DNA from: Syngnathus acus
Lineage: Eukaryota; Chordata; Actinopteri; Syngnathiformes; Syngnathidae
Reading direction: 5' to 3'
Assembly (NCBI RefSeq): GCF_901709675.1
Contig: NC_051090.1
Location: 6,527,842-6,591,841, forward strand
Length of the DNA: 64,000 nt
In this document: positions 61,075 to 64,000 of the stretch, in pieces
Numbering within the stretch: position 1 is the first letter of the stretch
How the letters are laid out: the number at the start of each line of letters is the position of its first letter
Position numbers and translations under genes: made by a program
The notes under the pieces: generated by a model
What the model was told of the DNA's origin: nothing
The model's database searches: none
What the model saw: only the letters and a program-made list of their open reading frames with translations

Positions 61075-63137
61075 ATGTCTTCCAGATTAGAAATCAACTT
61101 CGTCCGGTTATTGTCTCGCTGTGAGTCAATGGCTTCGGAAAAACGGGGCGAGACCGAATGGAGGTTAGAGAAGGTAAAGTAACACAACAAGGGTCGGCGG
61201 AAGAAAATAATTTGTGCTTTGTTTTACGCTGTCGTTTGCAAAATTTAGCATGTCTGTTGTTAGCTTTTAGCCTCTCTGCTAGCCACGTCGTCACTGTCAT
61301 CAATGCCATTGGACTTGAGCAACCTTTCACTTATGGTTATTAATTTATCCCCTTACTTTTACTTGTACACCCCTCTGGTGGTGTATACCTAAATAATTCC
61401 GTACTCAAGGCATCTTTTTCCAGCTGTCATTCCTATTCATCATATTAGAATAAAGCACATTTCTATCACAATTGCATACACTAATTGGACATGTTATTAG
61501 GTACACCTCCACACACGAATATAAATAAAAGTCTATTAAATGCTGTTTGTTCTCAGTATGTTGGTGCCTTGGAAGAGATGTTGGTGGCGATGAGAAAAAG
61601 CATGAGGTAACAATCATGATTTATTCATTATAAATCATGTTCATTTACACATTTAAATGCTCATTCATTTCCTCAAATATTTACAGTAGTTCTTATTAAA
61701 TTCACCCCTAGTATTTAACAAATATTGTTCTTTTTATCAATATTGTTTACTCAGCAAACCCACTCCAGAGGTGCTCACAGAATACACAAGAAAGGTGGAT
61801 TTTCTCAAAGGCCTTCTAGAAGCAGAGAAGCTGGTCAGTGACACCGTTCCACATATTTATCACCCTTTCACCTCTCAAAATGGCTGTCTGCTTTTGTTTT
61901 TTTTAATCCATCCATCCATCTTCAGAATTCATGGCTCTTCTGTTCTGCTTCACAGTCATCCCCAACGGAAAAGGCTCTAGCTAATCAATTCCTCGCTCCG
62001 GGACGAACGCCGACAATCGCCAACGAGAGGATGGCTGCGACTAAAACCGTTCACATGCAGACCAAGGCCCGATGTACGGGAGAAATGAGGGATGAGCTGC
62101 TTGGCACGGTAGGAATGACTATGTAGTGGGTAATGTTACTGTCTGTCCACCATTTTGTTTTTCACTTCAAATTAAAATTAGCAAAAGGGATTGATCTTCT
62201 AACACGGCCACTATTATGACCTTTGTCATTACAGGGCCTTTCAAACAAAGGTAAGTCTTAATTTCAATTGAAATTCAGCATCACTTTTATATTATATCAA
62301 CTGAATGACTTTAAAACAGTATTTTGATGATAAAACACCCACCTCACTCACCTCTGTTTTGTTCCCACAGAAACAGATTTGAGAAACAGAAGGTAAATGA
62401 TTTCATTAGGCTTCTACAGTTTTAGATAAGCCCCATTAGAATAAAAAAGAGAAACTCAATGTTTGCTTGCACCTCAGAGGTGTGCCTCTGGACGAGCAGC
62501 AGTCGGCCGCCGAGCTGGACGCCATCTTGCAGCACCAGCACAACCTGCAGGAGAAGATCGCCGAGGACATGCTCAACCTGGCCAGGAATTTGAAAAACAA
62601 CACTCTGGCTGCACAGAGCATCATCAAGCAGGACAATCAGGTACATTAAGCAAAGTAGTCAAGAATTCAGCATCTGCTTCTGGCACTAGGGGGCAGTACA
62701 ACACAAGTAACCATTTTCTTACGCTGAGAACAACAATCTGACCTCTGTAATCTAAAGCGGGTTCAGTTTATTTTTTAATTACTTGATTAATCAAATGTAA
62801 AAACATTCTGTCAAAAATGTCTATTCATTTATTAAATAAAAACATTATTTCAAATTAATAGTTCAGAAGTACTATGATCCAGCTACTGGGTTGTTCTTGA
62901 CAAACAGTGCCGATGGGTGGCTGAATGGTGTCTTCCTTCCCTTCCATCTTGCAGACTTTGGGCCAGTCGATGCATCAAGCTGACGTCAACTTTGAGAAGC
63001 TGAAAACCGAGTCGGAGCGTCTGGAGCAGCACGCCAAGAAGTCAGTCAACTGGCTCCTGTGGCTCATGCTCATCCTGGTCTCCTTCACCTTTATCAGCAT
63101 GATTCTCTTCATCAGACTCTTCCCCAGGCTCAGATGA
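61075..63137 (+). CDS. use1: Vesicle transport protein USE1 (ER SNARE), 8 exons
   Basis: USE1 is a tail-anchored SNARE of the ER, working with syntaxin-18, BNIP1 and SEC22B in Golgi-to-ER retrograde fusion (family knowledge). Exons are 61075-61173, 61557-61606, 61755-61833, 61956-62108, 62235-62250, 62371-62392, 62478-62640 and 62955-63137; all borders are GT-AG and phases sum to 254 residues (human: 259). The start (TCCACCATGTC) has an excellent Kozak context. Residues 1-33 ([22 protein letters not shown]) and the ANQFLAPGR block match human USE1. The SNARE-like coiled coil runs from about [20 protein letters not shown] through [15 protein letters not shown]. The C-terminal anchor is [20 protein letters not shown] followed by IRLFPRLR. 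Exons 5 and 6 are microexons of 16 and 22 nt. Confidence 0.96.
62683..62696 (+). promoter_or_regulatory. CTCF-like motif in use1 intron 7
   Basis: GCACTAGGGGGCAG is a close match to the CTCF core, about 45 bases inside the intron. Motif only. Confidence 0.4.
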
Positions 63138-63556
63138 TGACACCCCCCCCTCAAAGACTTCAAAGTTCTCCACAGATCTGTATGGGTGATGCAATGTAAT
63201 ATCACTTCAGGTCAAATGCTCCCTTTTAGTAGACTTCAAGTCTAACTTCTGTATTTGTTGCTCTAAAGCAATCATCAATAGGCCCATAGGGCTACAATAT
63301 GGTTGGATGTTCATTCTCATCATCATGTCCACTAACAGCCATCGTACATGGACACTTATAATGTGGTGAGATGTTGGCAGAGGAAGAACCCGTTTCATTT
63401 TGTTGATTATTTAAACAAGATGTGCAGGTTGGTCAGGCATTGAGTCACCAAATCCAGCAGATGGAGCAGTGGTGACATAATTCTTTTGCTCTGCCATCAT
63501 CATTTTTCAACAAGCAGAAGCGATTGGCTCGGACACATTACATAGACACACATTCA
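63138..63556 (+). other. use1: use1 3'UTR candidate
   Basis: A C run follows the stop codon directly. There is no AATAAA until 63688-63693, which lies inside a repeat-like stretch; if used, the 3'UTR is about 570 bases. Confidence 0.4.
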
Positions 63557-63720
63557 GTGAATATAAAAAGTCTACACACCCTTGCTCGATTGCCAGGCTT
63601 TTGTTATACATGTCTTTCTTTTTCTCACTATTTACGTGACCTTACTTGTAAAACACGATTGGAATTGCAATTTTTTTGAGAAGTGAAAATAAACACCACT
63701 GTGATATGTCATGATGGCAG
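63557..63720 (+). repeat. Fish interspersed-repeat-like stretch containing an AATAAA
   Basis: GAATATAAAAAGTCTACACA followed by CCC resembles a phrase of common teleost interspersed repeats. The AATAAA at 63688-63693 is the first canonical poly(A) signal downstream of use1, so the gene may use a repeat-derived signal. Confidence 0.35.
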
Positions 63721-64000
63721 TTTTTAAGAATTAACAATTGAAACACATAAAGTGACTTAAAGTGCTTCTGATTAAAGGTCAGCTGTTCAAATGCGCTTAA
63801 GGGCAGTCAGATTTTAAAATCAGCCCAAGCCAATAATTAGTCCTTACCACTGGCAGAGCGAGAGGAGGGGGACCGTAAGGTCACTTGGCCCCTAACTTCT
63901 TTTTTTGTGACAGACCAAACTAGTAATCTTTTTAAAAGCTGACATTTTAAGTATATACAGTATGTCAGTCCATGTATATATTATTGCTGGTTTATAACAT
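63721..64000. other. Intergenic DNA at the right edge, no gene seen
   Basis: A+T-rich, with no open frame or RNA gene that I can support. Confidence 0.5.

Noticed and set aside
1-64000. A wholly new biological system in the window
   Set aside because: Everything that codes is a known vertebrate gene with a complete structure. The rest looks like ordinary fish intergenic DNA, repeats and probable regulatory elements, so I do not claim a new system.

Overview
The window is vertebrate nuclear DNA, almost certainly from a ray-finned (teleost) fish. It holds three protein-coding genes whose products match vertebrate families along their whole length. GT-AG introns are mostly short (many 65-100 bp inside the large gene), there are many (TG)n/(CA)n microsatellites, and several short interspersed repeats have a fish-like look. 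I cannot name the species. I found no prokaryotic, viral, CRISPR or operon-like content, and no evidence of a new multi-gene system.

Layout. Bases 1-22,700 hold no gene I can support: A+T-rich intergenic DNA with microsatellites, one 322-bp TA-flanked transposon remnant (19,875-20,196), a pentanucleotide array (21,616-21,760), several stretches that read like conserved developmental enhancers, and three exon-like segments on the + strand that could belong to a non-coding or 5'UTR transcript. Bases 22,756-23,958 (minus) are the single coding exon of a sphingosine-1-phosphate receptor, best matched to S1PR4. Bases 24,000-37,800 separate it head-to-head from myo9b and contain a G+C-richer promoter/first-exon candidate near 27,700-28,172. 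Bases 37,862-59,342 (+) carry a complete unconventional myosin-IXb gene, which I could splice by eye into 43 coding exons with every phase consistent (2,279 codons plus stop). Bases 61,075-63,137 (+) carry a complete use1 gene (8 exons, 254 residues), encoding an ER-Golgi SNARE.

How the genes relate. Myo9b is a single-headed, actin-based motor carrying a RhoGAP domain; S1P receptors signal through heterotrimeric G proteins, some of which converge on Rho. The s1pr4-myo9b neighbourhood is therefore suggestive, but I see no proof of functional coupling. MYO9B and USE1 are also neighbours in human, so that pair looks like ancestral synteny.

Most interesting points: a highly charged, probably single-alpha-helix segment after the four IQ motifs of Myo9b; a 31-residue phase-symmetric extra exon in the motor's loop 2, which by length could be skipped to give the human-like sequence and which carries a CTCF-like motif; an upstream ORF overlapping the myo9b start codon; eight CTCF-like 14-mers scattered over the window; and two consecutive microexons in use1. 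Splice models, residue numbers and motif calls were made by reading, not by computation.
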